From: Taxillus chinensis
Lineage: Eukaryota; Streptophyta; Magnoliopsida; Santalales; Loranthaceae
Direction of reading: 5' to 3'
DNA length: 64,000 bases
Assembly: GCA_023512835.1 (NCBI GenBank)
Contig: CM042092.1
Span: forward strand, 12,290,498 to 12,354,497
The translations under genes and the position numbers were made by a program. Under the pieces are notes generated by a model. That model made no database searches. It saw only the letters and a list, made by a program, of their open reading frames with translations, and was not told where the DNA came from. This document shows, in pieces, positions 1-12,300 of this stretch; position 1 is the stretch's first letter, and each line of letters begins with the position of its first letter.

Positions 1-894
1 CGTGGTTTCTCGAACCATATCGGGACCGAGAACTGCTGTCTCTCCCGTCTGTGCCCAACACAAGGGTGATCTACAAGGCCGCCCATACAGCGCCTCATAC
101 GGAGCCATCCCAATCGTGGCCTGATAATCGTTGTTGGCAAGAGAACTCCACCAAAGGAAGGTGAGTCTCCAACAACCTCCAAAATCTAGGACACGGGCAT
201 GTAACATATCCTCGAGCGTCTCGAATCGTCCGCTTAGCGGCACGCCATCCATCTCAACGGATGAAAGGTCGCATGAGGTTCACCCTAGTGCCCAAAGTCG
301 TCGCAATTGTCTCCAAACCGAGAGGTGAACCTCGCATCCCGATCGGATACAATAGACAATGGGACTCCATGTAACCGCACAATAACATCAATATACCTCT
401 GTCCCAAAGTCCTCACTGGGTCTGTCTCGCGAATCGGAATAAAATGCGCCGATTTGGTCAATCGGTCCACAATAACCCATATGTCGTGTCCCCTGGAACG
501 AGGGAAGTCCATGTGACAAAATCCATGGTCACGTGGTCCCATTTCCACTCGGCACGGCAAAGACCGCAACTCACTCGCTGATCTCAAGTGCTCACTTTGA
601 CCGACTGAGTCAAACACCGCTCACAAAATCAGCAATGTCCTTCTCCGTGCCTGGCCACCAAAACGCCTCCTCACAAAGATGGTACATCTTGGTCCCACCA
701 GGATGTACAATGTAACTCGACTGGTGAAATTCCCAAGAACCTCCTCCCGAAGAGAAGTGGGAACTATCAATCCACCCTATCCGCAAAGAGTGCTCGCATC
801 CTCGCCCAAATAAGATACCGCCTTGTCTGAATCCTATCTCCGATGACCTCACAATCAATGTCCCCCACTGATCCTCTATGATCCCGTGCCGCAT
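1..894 (-). pseudogene. gypsy integrase remnant
   Basis: The translation at 610-894 contains a degenerate zinc-binding end followed by FWWPGTEKDIADFV, matching the gypsy integrase pattern around WWPGM. The segment 285-617 carries the catalytic-core phrases [18 protein letters not shown] and [18 protein letters not shown], where the D of VDRLTKS and the D of SDRD belong to the DDE core. The two pieces are in different frames, and 285-1 continues without a long open frame. It is expressed, if at all, only as part of the gag-pol polyprotein; this copy is non-functional. Confidence 0.85.
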
Positions 895-1410
895 CTCTGG
901 GATCGCTACAACAACACCGAGGGTCCCTCGCCCCTCACTTGGTCACCATTGTAACCTCATCGCCGCCAACCGACCCATCATCTCCCATTCTTTAATGGCA
1001 CAGCATACCACCACCCGCTTCTTCCTACTCGTAGCATCCGCCACCACATTACCCTTCCCGGGGTGTACATCATATCAAACTGAAATCGTTGAAACTCCAC
1101 CCACCGTCTCTGCTGAGGTTCAGGTCTCGCCAGAGAAGATATACTGAAGCTCTTGTGGTCCGTATACACCACAAACTTCTCCCCAAGGAGATAATCTTGC
1201 CGCTCTTAAGTGCAAAGATCACCGCAGTAACTCCAAATCATGCGTGGGATAGCTCTGGCTCATGTGGTCTCAGCTCGCCTGACCCATAAGCAATCACCCG
1301 CGTCGTCTGCATCAACACACAACCAAGTCCCACCCGGAAGCATCACAATACACCTCGAAGGCACACCCTCCCCGTGGAAGAATCAAGATAGGTGCCGAGG
1401 TCAATCGTGC
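895..1410 (-). pseudogene. gypsy RNase H remnant
   Basis: At 978-1172 the minus translation has VYTDHKS, then PEPQQRRWVEFQRFQFDMMYTPGRVM. This matches the RNase H stretch of gypsy elements that reads YTDHKSL...QRRWLE...DY...YHPGK. The segment lies exactly between the RT and integrase pieces. The reading frame shifts again towards RT at 1200-1410. The copy is degenerate. Confidence 0.75.
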
Positions 1411-1412
1411 CT

Positions 1413-2330
1413 TCAGCTCCATGAAAGCACTCTACACGCATCGGACCAAATGAAAGGAACTCCCTTCTTAGTCAAGTGTGTCATAGGAGCTGCCAACCGG
1501 GAAAAATCCTCCACGAACCTCCGATAATAGCCTGCCAAACCAAGGAAGCTACGAATCTCAAACACATTCGTGGGCCTCTTCCACGACATGATCGCCTCAA
1601 TCTTCTCAGGATCCACCGTGATACCCTCCGAAGATACCACATGCCCCAAGAAGTGCACCTGTTGCAACCAAGTCACATTTTGTGAACTTCGCATACAACC
1701 GATGCTCTCGCAAGGTCCCGCAACACAACCCCGCAAATGCTCCCTCATGCTCCCTCTTGTTGCCGAATGGACCAAAATATCATCGATGAACACCACAACG
1801 AACATATCTAAAAAATGAAGCAAACACCTGGTTCATCAATCCCATAAACACTACTGGAGCATTCGTGAGCCCAAACGGCATCACAAGCCACTCATAATGC
1901 CCATACGACAACCGAATGTGGTCTTTGGGATATCTGCCTCCCTAACCCTCAATCGATGGTATCCGATCTCAAGTCTATCTTGGAAAACCATCTTGCACCT
2001 CGAAACCGATCAAACAGGTCGTCGATCCTCAGGCAATGGATACCTGTTCTTCAGTCCACCTGGTTCACTTTCCGGTGGTATACATACCGAAGTGAACCAT
2101 CCGCCTTCTTAGCGAACAACACTGAGCGCCCCACGGTGAGTACTCCGCCTAATAAAGCCTCGCGCCAATAGTCATCTATTTGTCTCTTGAGCTCTCTAAG
2201 CTACGTCGGTGCCATCCTGTAGGCCGCTAACCTTGATCGGTGTTGTCCCCTGGCAACAACTCGATCGAAACTCTACCTCCCTCACGGGTGGCAGCCGACC
2301 AAGTCCTCGGAAACACATCCGGGACCGATC
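1413..2330 (-). pseudogene. gypsy reverse transcriptase remnant
   Basis: The piece 1413-1823 shows [13 protein letters not shown], the FIDD form of the catalytic YxDD box, then HFLGHVVSSEGITVDPEKIEAI and RSFLGLAGYYRRFV, all diagnostic of gypsy RT. Upstream on the minus strand (1790-1920, another frame) one reads [17 protein letters not shown], and at 2040-2110 a worn version of KKADGSLR. At least two frameshifts separate these blocks, so the enzyme is dead in this copy. Confidence 0.88.
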
Positions 2331-2419
2331 TACAATGGGTGGCAAAACAGCCTTCCCCTCTCCTCCTCGTCAACCAATGTCAAGCTGGCTAACTGGTGGG
2401 TCACATCACCCCACCCATG

Positions 2420-2994
2420 CCTCAATGGTCCCAACCTGCATGCCTCCTCGGTCCACTCACCCACAAAGACACCCCGTGCCCCCGGTGTGTGAGGAACGTC
2501 ACACGCCGTCGAAAACAATCAATCTTGGCCTCCATGGAGACCAACCAGTCCATACCCAGGATAACATCAAAATCATCTAACTCCATGATATACAAATCAC
2601 ACAAAGTTAACACCCCCAAGTGTTACCTGACAAAGACGAGATACTCTCAAGTATCACAATTCCACCCAAAGGTGAAGCAACCATCGAGATCGACTCACTT
2701 GCCTCCTGGTCTAACTCTAATCCAACCACCGTAGCATACGAAATAAAAAGAATGGGTAGCACCAGTATCAATCAAAACTGAACAAATAGTATGAGAAATG
2801 ATGATGGTACCTCTCACCCACCTGAGGTCCTGCTCTGCCTCATCCACTGGTGGAACCCTCGCCTTTCTCTTTGGTGAGGGCAAAAGTCCTCCCTCGTGGT
2901 CCACTGCCACTAGCCTGGCCCATTGGGGCCTTGCCCCGCCGATCAACATGACCCTGAGCCTCCCGCCGAGGTTCTTGCACCGCATGAGTCGCAT
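2420..2994 (-). pseudogene. gypsy aspartic protease remnant
   Basis: The minus frame at 2695-2994 has CSVLIDTGATHSF, the DTGA active-site motif of retroviral-type aspartic proteases. The downstream piece 2422-2619 has DDFDVILGMDWLVS, the conserved second half of plant gypsy proteases (ILGMDWL). The two are in different frames. It lies between the gag zinc knuckle and the RT, as expected. Confidence 0.85.
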
Positions 2995-3009
2995 CTGCGT
3001 GCTCTTGCG

Positions 3010-4160
3010 CCGGCACTGACCTCGAGATGGAGCCCCACTCCTCCCCGATCTCCGGACGAGGGCCTAACCGCTGGGTTGAGCTAAGGGTAACACATTCCCT
3101 AGCTCCATGCCCCACTTTCCCGCACTGAGCGGTCATCTTTTCCTTGGGCGGTCTCGAGACATGCCCGGTCAATCCACAACTCCACAGTCCCTGGCCTCCT
3201 GCTGGATGAACTCTCACGGGGTCCCACCGCCTGGCTAGAAACCCCTCTGCACTTGCCTCCTCTCAGCCGAGCGGCACCGCTCTCCCCACTGCCTCTTCTT
3301 GCTGCTGACTGCCGCCTCGCGCCTCTGGGCTCGCGCCTGATCCCGACCTCGCTCAATAATGATCGCCTTGTCGACCGCCTCCCGTTGAACTGGTCAATCC
3401 ATCGGTTCACTGTCTTTTCAAAGATGGCCTCAAGCCTTGAATGAAGTCCTGCGTCTTCGGCCTTCCTTTTCCCAAGACTCCAGAGCAAACCGCCCCAAAT
3501 CTCGAAGGCTTGCACATACTCACCCACAGTCATGCTACCTGCAAAGCTTCATAATACTCTCTACGTCGAGTATATCGCAACGAGTGGGAAAATACTCCCC
3601 AAAGAAGCGCTCAACAAACTCTCTCCAGCTCATCCGATCGCTATGGACAGCTCTAGTGGATTCCCACCACCTGCGTGGGATACCCAACGATAGTGCGTCG
3701 CACGCGCACCCGCTCCTCATCCGGCACCCCAATCATCTCAAAGATGTCCTCTCGTCCATCTAATCCAGTCTCGGCTACCTCAGGCCGTGAACCATCCCCA
3801 AAAGTCCTGGGTGCATGTTTCAAAATCGTGCACCCAATCCACTCCTCGTCGTGTTGGCTCTATCACGACCTCCGTTGTGGCACATCCCGCACCACCCTCG
3901 CCCTCCGTCGCTGAGGTCGTAGTGGCCGCCGAGGCTGTCGTTGCCTCTTCAGCTCATCCACCTCTCTAGCCATATCCTCATCGAGCCCTGCATACCCTGC
4001 ATGGCCTCCTGCAAGCGAATCAATACCTGAGCCAAATCAGGTCCCACAACGGAGCCGACGATCTATCACCGGGGCTCTCGCCGCCCTGGTGCCCCGACTC
4101 ATCGTGGGCTCCTCTGCCGGGCCTTGGCCTCGGACGTCTCCTCGGTGGTGCCATCACACC
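3010..4160 (-). pseudogene. gypsy gag remnant with zinc knuckle
   Basis: At 3535-3732 the minus translation includes SWREFVERFFGEYFP, matching the retrotransposon gag pattern SW.EF...F...YFP. At 3420-3533 it continues with MTVGEYVQAFE. At 3110-3190 there is a worn CCHC zinc knuckle (CGKVGHGARECV). The N-terminal part near 4150 starts MAPPRRRPRPRPGRG, an arginine/proline-rich start common in these gags. Frames change several times. Confidence 0.8.
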
Positions 4161-4629
4161 GGCCACAACAACAAACAACAAACGATCAATAAGACAAACA
4201 GCCATCAAAGGCACAACCGACTTGTAGGTTCTCACCACACGACCCGTAGGTCCATACCATGCATATAGCATCGTGTCCCCCATCGGGGTACACCACATGA
4301 CCCGTAGGTCCACAACCATGCATATAGCATCGTGTCACCCCATAGGGTACACCACATCCAAATCCCTGGCTCACGGCCACGTGCCATCCTGGCACCACAT
4401 ACGAGCACATCACACACAAAGACAATCTAGTGCCCTATATGCACACAATCATACCACTAGCAATGCACCTTATGTATGCTCCTAGGATGATCTAACGACA
4501 CCAACATAACCTAGAATACCTATAAAGACTGCGTTGATCAGCGCCTCTCTTATAGTTTTCCAAGTCACATGGAATCAATTAACCACCCCTCACTAACCTA
4601 GGTCCGCTAGACCATGCTCGATACTAACT
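4161..4629 (-). other. gypsy untranslated leader with PBS and tandem repeat
   Basis: This lies between the LTR and gag. Next to the LTR (about 4612-4626) the minus strand reads TAGTATCGAGCATGG, a worn primer-binding site for initiator methionine tRNA (usual form TGGTATCAGAGC). At 4236-4352 a unit of about 58-59 bp, containing CCCGTAGGTCC and CATGCATATAGCATCGTGT, occurs twice in tandem. Confidence 0.6.
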
Positions 4630-6852
4630 TGTCACGTCCCCGATTCCAGGGAACCCGGAACCGGGTACATGACTTCCCCTTGCCCGCACCCGAAGGTCAG
4701 GGGTTGGTGACTAGCACCAAAAGAGACTACACCTGGGTGCTGTCCCAAATATGCAACCCGTACGTCATACATCAAGGGTAATCCCGTACTTTCCCATATA
4801 TCATCATGTACACATTAAGTCAAACAGTCATACCGACATCACATCACAAACAAGATGCAAATACAATCGGCCCACGGACCCATGTCCTGGATACAAACAT
4901 AATACAATACACAATACAGAATACAGAATACAGATCGCATCATACATCGAGTGGGCACGTCCTCTTGGAAGAAAGTCCTCCACTAATCTCGGGTCACACC
5001 TGAAAAAGGTAAACAACAAGTAGGGGTGAGCGACAAGCTCGCAGGGTGACCCCGACACTCCACATCATGCAAACATACAAGTCTATACTACATGCTCTGT
5101 ACTCGTGCACTGTGTAGTGTGCACAATCATCATGACTTAGCCCGCAACAAACATCGGGACCTAGCCTGCCCACGGGCACAGCTTGTCCACGATCCTCACT
5201 AGATCCCAGCTCGGAGCACTCAACCTACCACAACTTATATGCCCGGACACGGTCGCCACCGGCCTTGCCATTGGTGCATATGCCTGCCATGTCAACCACA
5301 TAAGACCATCGGTGCATCACGGTGAGAACCCAAACAAGTCACGGAGTCCATGCCCCAATACCCCACATCAACATACTAACATGAGTATGGCATGTCATTC
5401 TCGACATTTCCTTTGGAACCGTAGTCGTCTTTCACAAGTAAATCCTCAATCCTTGATTTATGAAGGAAGTACCCATAGCAGCTATTTTCTTGAAATCAAA
5501 AGTCCCGGCATTGGGTTCCCATAGCATAAATAAGATAATCTGATTTTTTGGGGATTTTTCTGAGACGTCTAACCCCACTTTCCAAAAATTCACCACTACG
5601 AACTTTTGGGTTTTTCCGAAATTTTACACTAAATCCCAAATTTCACATTTTGAAATAATGGGAATTAATTTTTCTAGTATTTTTCTTTGAATCCAAATGG
5701 GGGTATTTCGTTATTTACATTGTAGCTTAAGTATAAATACTTAAATGTGTAGATGGGTATAGGTTGCAATGTAAATAGGTCCAGTCCATCAAACCGTATT
5801 TCGAATTTGCCAGTGAAACTACATTTTCGAATCGCATTTCGGATCGCATTTCGAATCTGTATTTTCGAATCTCTTTTCGATCGCTTCGACTCGAACCTAC
5901 ACTCGAACTACCTTGAAAACTACCTTCAAGTACCCATGAATCGCTTGAAACTCCCTTCAAGTACCTTGAACCTTCAAACGACACTCGAAAAATTTCACAT
6001 TCGACACTCGAAATTACACTACATCGAACCTACCTTGAACCTTGAACCTTCGAATCGACATTCGAAATTTTCAATTTCAGATCGATCTCATCGGCCGTTT
6101 CTTCACCCAGATTCACGCAAGATTCTGTTCATCATCGTTTTTCAATTGCTTTCTCGTCTGAATTCAACCCGAAATCTCATAAAACTCATACCTAATACTA
6201 TATATTAGGTTTTAAATCACGTCTTACCCTCGAACGCATTTAAATACAAGATTCAACCCAAAATTGGTTTTTCCCCAAATTCTAGGGTTCAACACGAATT
6301 TGCATGATTTCATCAAATTCTTACATGTTAATCCAAACAAATACAAGAAAAAGGGTGAAGAATCAAGGGAACACCTACTTGGAATGATTCTTGATGCTTG
6401 AACGAGCTCAAAACGCCCCAAATCGCCAAGGCCTCCAAGCTTCTTCTCTCTTTTCTCTCTAAGCTCTCCAACGCAAAAACTTGAAACGCTGAAACGTAAC
6501 GTGGAAGCTCTCTTTCCCTATTTATATTTTTTTACTAATAACTGACCTAGTCAACCATTGACCCAGTCAATAATTAACCTCCAAGGTCCCGAACTCCAAA
6601 TTGAGTCAAACTACATCAAAACGCTCGAAATGACGAAAGACAATACTACACAGATATTAGTACACCCAAATGACCGCTCAAACACAAAGTCAACCAATAG
6701 ACCCGAAAAGTCAACAATCGGGTCAAACGGGCCCCACTGAATCGGGCCCAAGTACATCAAAATGCTCACATCGACGGCTACACTACCGTCCAGATAGTTA
6801 CATTCCCATAGAATGACTATCTCTCAAAACTACCCAAATACGAGTCTTTACA
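4630..6852 (-). repeat. gypsy 5' LTR
   Basis: Bounded on the plus strand by TGTCACGTCCCC (4630) and GAGTCTTTACA (to 6852), that is TG...CA on both strands. A TATA box (TATAAATA on the minus strand, 6519-6526) is followed by a purine-rich stretch, which fits a U3/R promoter. The right boundary is inferred from the common plant LTR start TGTAAAGACTCG and from the PBS at the other side; no second LTR is in the window to confirm it. The interval 5790-6080 is crowded with TTCGA/TCGAA words. Confidence 0.65.
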
Positions 6853-7011
6853 ATGGCCACTTGGGGATAAGGGCCTCCTATTAAATTTCGCTTTGAGCCA
6901 CTTGAATCCCTATGCCATTCCCTCGCTATTGTACAATTGTCATGATATATTTGAGACAACACCAACAATATAATTTTACATGTGTTAGTTATCGACTCTT
7001 TTACTCTTTTT

Positions 7012-7607
7012 TGTTAGAATCGGGCATAGGTAAAGGCCCGATTAAATGTCACGATATCGTCTCGCTTGGGCTCGCCACATCGCCCGCACGGCTTTAAAAC
7101 GCGTCGTAACATTTAAAGCCTTCTTTCTTCTTATATATACCTTAACTTTCTCGCCTTGGCGATGTGGGACAAACATCCCAACAATCTCCCCTTTGTCACA
7201 CATCGACCATATACCGTAGGTTGAGACACACCTATGAAATCGGGGATTTTTATTGTAACTCCCCCTCAATCCACGCTTTGTAGAGATCAAACCGGTTCGA
7301 TATTAAAGTGACATCATAACCCGGATACCGCCGCAATAACGGACACGCTGCTCGATCACACAACGCCTAGAAGACTTTCGATATCGCGGAACACTTAAGG
7401 GATAATAACGGGACAATCGGGCTCGATACCAGTTTGTTAGAATCGGGCATAGGTAAAGGCCCGATTAAGTGTCACGACATCTTCCGCTTTGGGCTCACCA
7501 CATCGTCCGCATCGCTTTAAAACGATCGTGACATTTAAAGCCTTTGTTTCTTCTTATATATGTCTTAACTTTCTTGTCTTGAATGATATGGGACAAATAT
7601 CCCAACT
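7012..7607 (-). mobile_element. TRIM (miniature LTR retrotransposon), copy 1
   Basis: Two direct repeats of about 172 bp (7012-7183 and 7435-7607) flank about 250 bp with no coding capacity. On the minus strand the LTR starts TGTTGGGATG and ends GATTCTAACA. Three bases inside the 5' LTR is TGGTATCGAGC (7421-7431), a primer-binding site for initiator tRNA-Met. Just before the 3' LTR is the purine tract AAAGGGGAGAT (7184-7194). The word ACTCTTTT occurs at 7003-7010 and 7605-7612, overlapping the ends and suggesting a target duplication. The LTRs differ at perhaps a tenth of positions, so this is an older insertion. Confidence 0.85.
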
Positions 7608-8390
7608 CTTTTAAATATAGATATAACGAGTTACTTATCCGATTTCAATGTTATAGAATTTAAAGACATGTCACGTCTTACCTAAATATTTATTAATTAG
7701 TAATTCTGATTAATATTAATTTAATTTTAAAATTTATATATAAGTTAATGCTTGATTCAAATTCGGTTTAAGTTTTGTTTTGAATTATATAACATCGTAT
7801 TTATTAACGTGCTAATGAGTAAATAGTTGCCTTGATATTATAAGACAATTTCTAAAATTGTTATACAACATAATATTTGCAACGAATTTGGAGTTTGGAT
7901 TGAAACTGAGCTATTTGACGTCATATTAATATTAAACTAATTTTAAAATTATTAAATGGTTTAATGTTTGAATCAAACGAATTATTTGGTTAATTTTAAA
8001 ATAAATATATGATTTAATATTTCTGTCAACTTTTATTAACAACAACGTGAGGATACTTAAAACTTAAACTAAATTTCGAAATATTTATCCCACTTTTAAC
8101 GATTATAAGTTAAAGTAATGTAACACACCGGCAAATGTATGTGATTAATCCAATTAAGGAAAAGGTTTGATTAGAATGATTGATTTATAACTGCATTCAT
8201 TTAATTTCTAATAACGCAATGAAATTATTATTATTATTATTGTTATGGGTGGTTATTAAAATAAAGATTATTTGTGAGTAAAATATCACGTCTCCGATGG
8301 CTTTCTTTGAATTTGACTCCCCCACCATCCTACTTTTCTTTTCTAAGCAAACAAATTGGTCCAAAAAGACAACACCATCCTTCGTCTCCT
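7608..8390. other. AT-rich intergenic spacer
   Basis: No gene-like frame or repeat family is recognised. The segment is strongly AT-rich with a short ATT microsatellite at 8228-8243, and leads into the NIPA8-like promoter. Confidence 0.6.
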
Positions 8391-8410
8391 TCTCTCTCTC
8401 TCTGCAACTC

Positions 8411-8441
<31 letters not shown>

Positions 8442-9318
8442 CCAAACCAGAACCAGAACCAGGGGCTGTGCCAAGCGACGACCGAATCGATCCAAATTGC
8501 CAATCCATTGGTGCAGAGCGATTCACTGTTTTTCGCTTCTCGAATCGATGAACTTCTTATCGTATTGCCTGTGATTCTAGGTCGACTAGTCTCGCCTTCG
8601 TGTTGCATTTCTCATTCCACATTATTGAAGATTTTTGGATCTCTCTCTCTCTCTCTCAGCCTCGCATTCGATCTTTGTAAAAATTATCAAGCTGATGATT
8701 ATTATTTTTTGTTTAATTTTTCGCATTTCGCATTGCGTTGATTGATCTCCGATTCTAGAGCCTTTGCCTTGTTCGTTTTCAACTTTTCGTTTCATTTCGA
8801 GCTTTGCACAATATGATATGATTCATTTTGAGCTCTTTTACGTTGTTCATTTAATTTGAATTTCCATGTTTGTTGAGATGCTAGCGACCGCCATCCCTCC
8901 ATTATCTCCGTCTACAGATCGATGATTTAGGCTCCCGGCATTGTTTTTCAAATAACATTTTCTTAGATTTTTCCGGTTCTTGCTTGCATTCCCTATTGAC
9001 ATTTCAGACACATTCAGCTGTAATGTCATTTCTTCCTCTATGATAACGACGACGAGCATCGATGCATTGTTTTTCGTGTTTAAATAATTTAAAGCAACGT
9101 TTATTATTATTATTATTATATTTTTGTTGGTGTATTGTAATAGTATAATATTATTTGCAGATTTGGGCTTCAAGTTAATTTTCCTGCCCTTTCTAATGAA
9201 CAGAAGACCACCGGTCTCCTTTCTCTAGGTTGGTGCGCTCGAACATTTTTGTACGATTTGAGGAAACTTAGCGGGGACTGGAACTCATTTCATCTAAGCT
9301 CCTCCACATCTTCTGTCC
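8391..9318 (+). promoter_or_regulatory. NIPA8-like promoter/5' leader with CT tracts
   Basis: A CT-rich tract spans 8391-8442 and a shorter one lies at 8640-8659. A splice acceptor (ATTTGCAG ending 9160) fits an intron in the leader, followed by a leader exon 9161-9318 joining the coding start. The transcription start and the first donor cannot be fixed from sequence alone. Confidence 0.45.
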
Positions 9319-12300
9319 ATGGGGGAGTGGGTTATAGGAGCTTTAATCAACATCTTTGGCAGCATTGCCATCAACTTTGGGACGAACCTTCTTAAATTGG
9401 GTCATGATCAGGTACGCTGTTTGTTCTCTCTTGGGACTTTGTTGTTCAAATGTGGCGTGATCCAGTGATTGTTAATTTTTTTTTTCTTTTTGGGTGTGCT
9501 GACTCTCAACATTTCTTGCTTTTGGGAATGATTTCTTGAAAATTTAGTAAAAACATCTGAATAATCTGGAATTCCTAGGAGCAATGATTGGCGATTATAT
9601 TTGCAAACATGCACTTCTTGTAAACAGAGGCGTCCTTATCCTTTGGTGCTTCATTTTTCCATTGTAGGTGCTGTTCTCCACGTAATTGCAGCATTTTAAT
9701 TACTAGTGCGGGCCTGAAAATTTATGTTGTCATTGTGTGTGTCCTTTAGTGGTTTACTCATGTTAGTTATTCTCACTTGACCTTAACAAACTGCTTACTC
9801 GACAGCAAGAATTTGAAGCTTATCTACTGAGCCTGACAGGAATTTTTTGCAGAGGGAAAAGTACTCTGTGTTGGACAGTGATGGGACTAATGGAAGGGCT
9901 GTTTTGAAGCCCATTATATACTTCCACACTTGGAGAGTTGGTAAACTCCAGTCTCACAATGCTTGAATTTCTACATTTGTATTGATGTAGTCTCAATATG
10001 TATTTTGAGTCTTTATTTTAGTCGCATGAAAAATTTCATGTGCAGGTATAATGTTCTTCGCCTTTGGAAATTGCCTTAATTTTATTTCGTTTGGATATGC
10101 TGCTCAGGTCAGTATGAAGTAAAAATTTTGGCATACCACTTTTTCCATGTGTGTGTATCTCGTTTCTTCTAAAAATTTCATTTCTCTTAATTTATTTATT
10201 TTTCACTCTTTTCTTTTTTCTTTGTAGTCACTCCTTGCTGCCCTTGGATCTATTCAGTTTGTGTCCAATATTGCTTTCAGCATATTTTGTTTTGAACAAA
10301 ATGGTGACTGTCAAGTAGGTTATGTCGTGACATATTATTTTTTGAATTATGGCATGGTTCAAATTTTCATATTTCATGTTTATTGCCAATTAGTTTCCAA
10401 TATTGCTTCTTTTCCCAGAGTACTAATTGCTACAACCTTCATTGTTCTTGGAAACATCTTCCTTGTTGCATTTGGAAATCACCAATCACCTGGTATGTAA
10501 TGTGTTTTTTTTTTTTTTAGTATTTTGATATACGCTTAGAATTTGGTTAAAACTTATTTGTTAAATTGAAGTGTTTGGTTATTGCTTCTTTTGCACCCAT
10601 AAATGTTTAGATTGAGTAATTATGGTGAGGAAACACTTCTAGTAGGAACATTTGAAAAGATAGAGAAATGATGAATTCAGAAATGTTGTGCTGACACTTG
10701 GCACATTAGAATGAGTACATGTAAAACCAGTGAGGCATCTGAAACTGGGTGCCTGACAAACTCAATCATGTGAGTAGAATCCATTATATTTTTATATTAC
10801 AGAAGGAAAACAGCACCATGTTAATTAGAGGTGTACAGAATGAGCAAAAAAAAAGTTTACATTTGTGTGCCTTATTAAAATTTGTAGGCACATGATAAGG
10901 TCTAAGATCTGTAATAAAAAAGGATAGGTTATGATTGAGATGTTGTCAGGCCAAAGGTTCTTGAAGTTTCAGTAACATAGTTGGCTTTACCGCGAATTGT
11001 CTCTTTTAGTAATATATGGTCACGCATGCTAAGGGATCAGATCTGCAGTTAGCAAAGATTTGTATAATAGAATATGATTGATATGTATCATCTGGCCCAC
11101 TGGGTTGAAAGTTCAGTAATATAGTTGGCTTATTGTCTCAAGAAAAAGTGGAGCTATTCTTTATATGAAGGTTTTAGGGTAGCTTATTGTGTCTGAACTC
11201 TAAAATGTTTATTTTAGAGTGATTATAATTTATGAATGTGTTTGTCAAGATTGAGCATAATCCTTATTTTTTGTGCTTAATTCCAAAACTTGGTGAGATA
11301 AAGTGAGCAATCATCCTACCTCCAAGAATATTTTAAACTAAAATAAAAGCCATTACCCAAAATAAACATCTCTAGTTCCCCATGTTCTCAGGCTGTATAT
11401 TTATTTAAATCTTATTTATTTGACTTAATGTTTTCAACTAAAAGCAGAACAGCATATCAGCCATTAAAAATAACAATTATAGGTAAAGTATAAATCATTT
11501 AAAAAGTTCACCAATACACACCCCTTGTATATTGTGTTGTGCTTCCTTCCCAAACTGGGCATGATAATTGAAAAGTGTCATATTGTGCTCTTTTCTATTT
11601 CAGTGTTCACACCTGAGCAGTTAGCAGACAAGTACAGCAACATCGCATTCCTTCTGTATTGCCTTATTTTGGTCTTAGTTGTTGCGTTGCATCACTACAT
11701 TTACAGGTATGGGCAGCTGCATATTCATTATAACTTAGGATCCACCTATTTGTGTGTTTACTTCCTTCAATTGCAGTATAGAATAACATTGGAATTTACA
11801 GGAGAGGGGAGCTTCTGGTTTCCATTCCTGGACGGGAATTGAAGCCATATTGGCAGATGCTGCTTCCTTTTTCCTATGCTATAGTTTCTGGGGCTATAGG
11901 GTCTTGTTCTGTGCTGTTTGCAAAGTCTCTGTAAGTTAATTGCTAAGTTTCCTTTCACAATCTGTGTTGTATGGTGATATGATAACTTTTGTTCCCTCTC
12001 TAATGCCAATCTCTTGTTTTTCCAGCTCTAACTTGTTGCGATTAGCTATGTATAGCAGTTACCAGTTGCATAGCTGGTTCACATACTCGCTGCTGCTTCT
12101 ATTCCTCAGTACTGCTGGATTTTGGGTAAAAATATATAAAATATGAATTACTAGTATATAACTGTTTTACATTGTCTGTAATTTGTTCACAATTGCATGT
12201 ATATTTTGTTTTTATGTATATTACAAAGGTATAATTCCAGTTCTGATTTTGTTGTCTATGAAACTCCTCTAATTTTATTGCCATTTCTGACTTGCAGATG

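Larger units (their letters stand above)
1..6852 (-). mobile_element. Ty3/gypsy LTR retrotransposon, partial and decayed
   Basis: On the minus strand the order is LTR (4630-6852), primer-binding site, leader, gag, protease, reverse transcriptase, RNase H, integrase. The integrase runs off the window at base 1, so the 3' end and second LTR are not seen. The order PR-RT-RH-IN is that of Ty3/gypsy elements. All coding parts are broken by stops and frameshifts, so this copy is not autonomous. The LTR begins (minus) with TGTAAAGACTCG and ends with GGGGACGTGACA. Lineage (for example chromovirus/Tekay) cannot be fixed because the integrase C-terminus is outside. Confidence 0.9.

Noticed and set aside
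8197..8741. Four open frames around the CT tract before the NIPA8-like gene
   Set aside because: They translate the microsatellite as serine/leucine or arginine/glutamate runs and lie in the leader.
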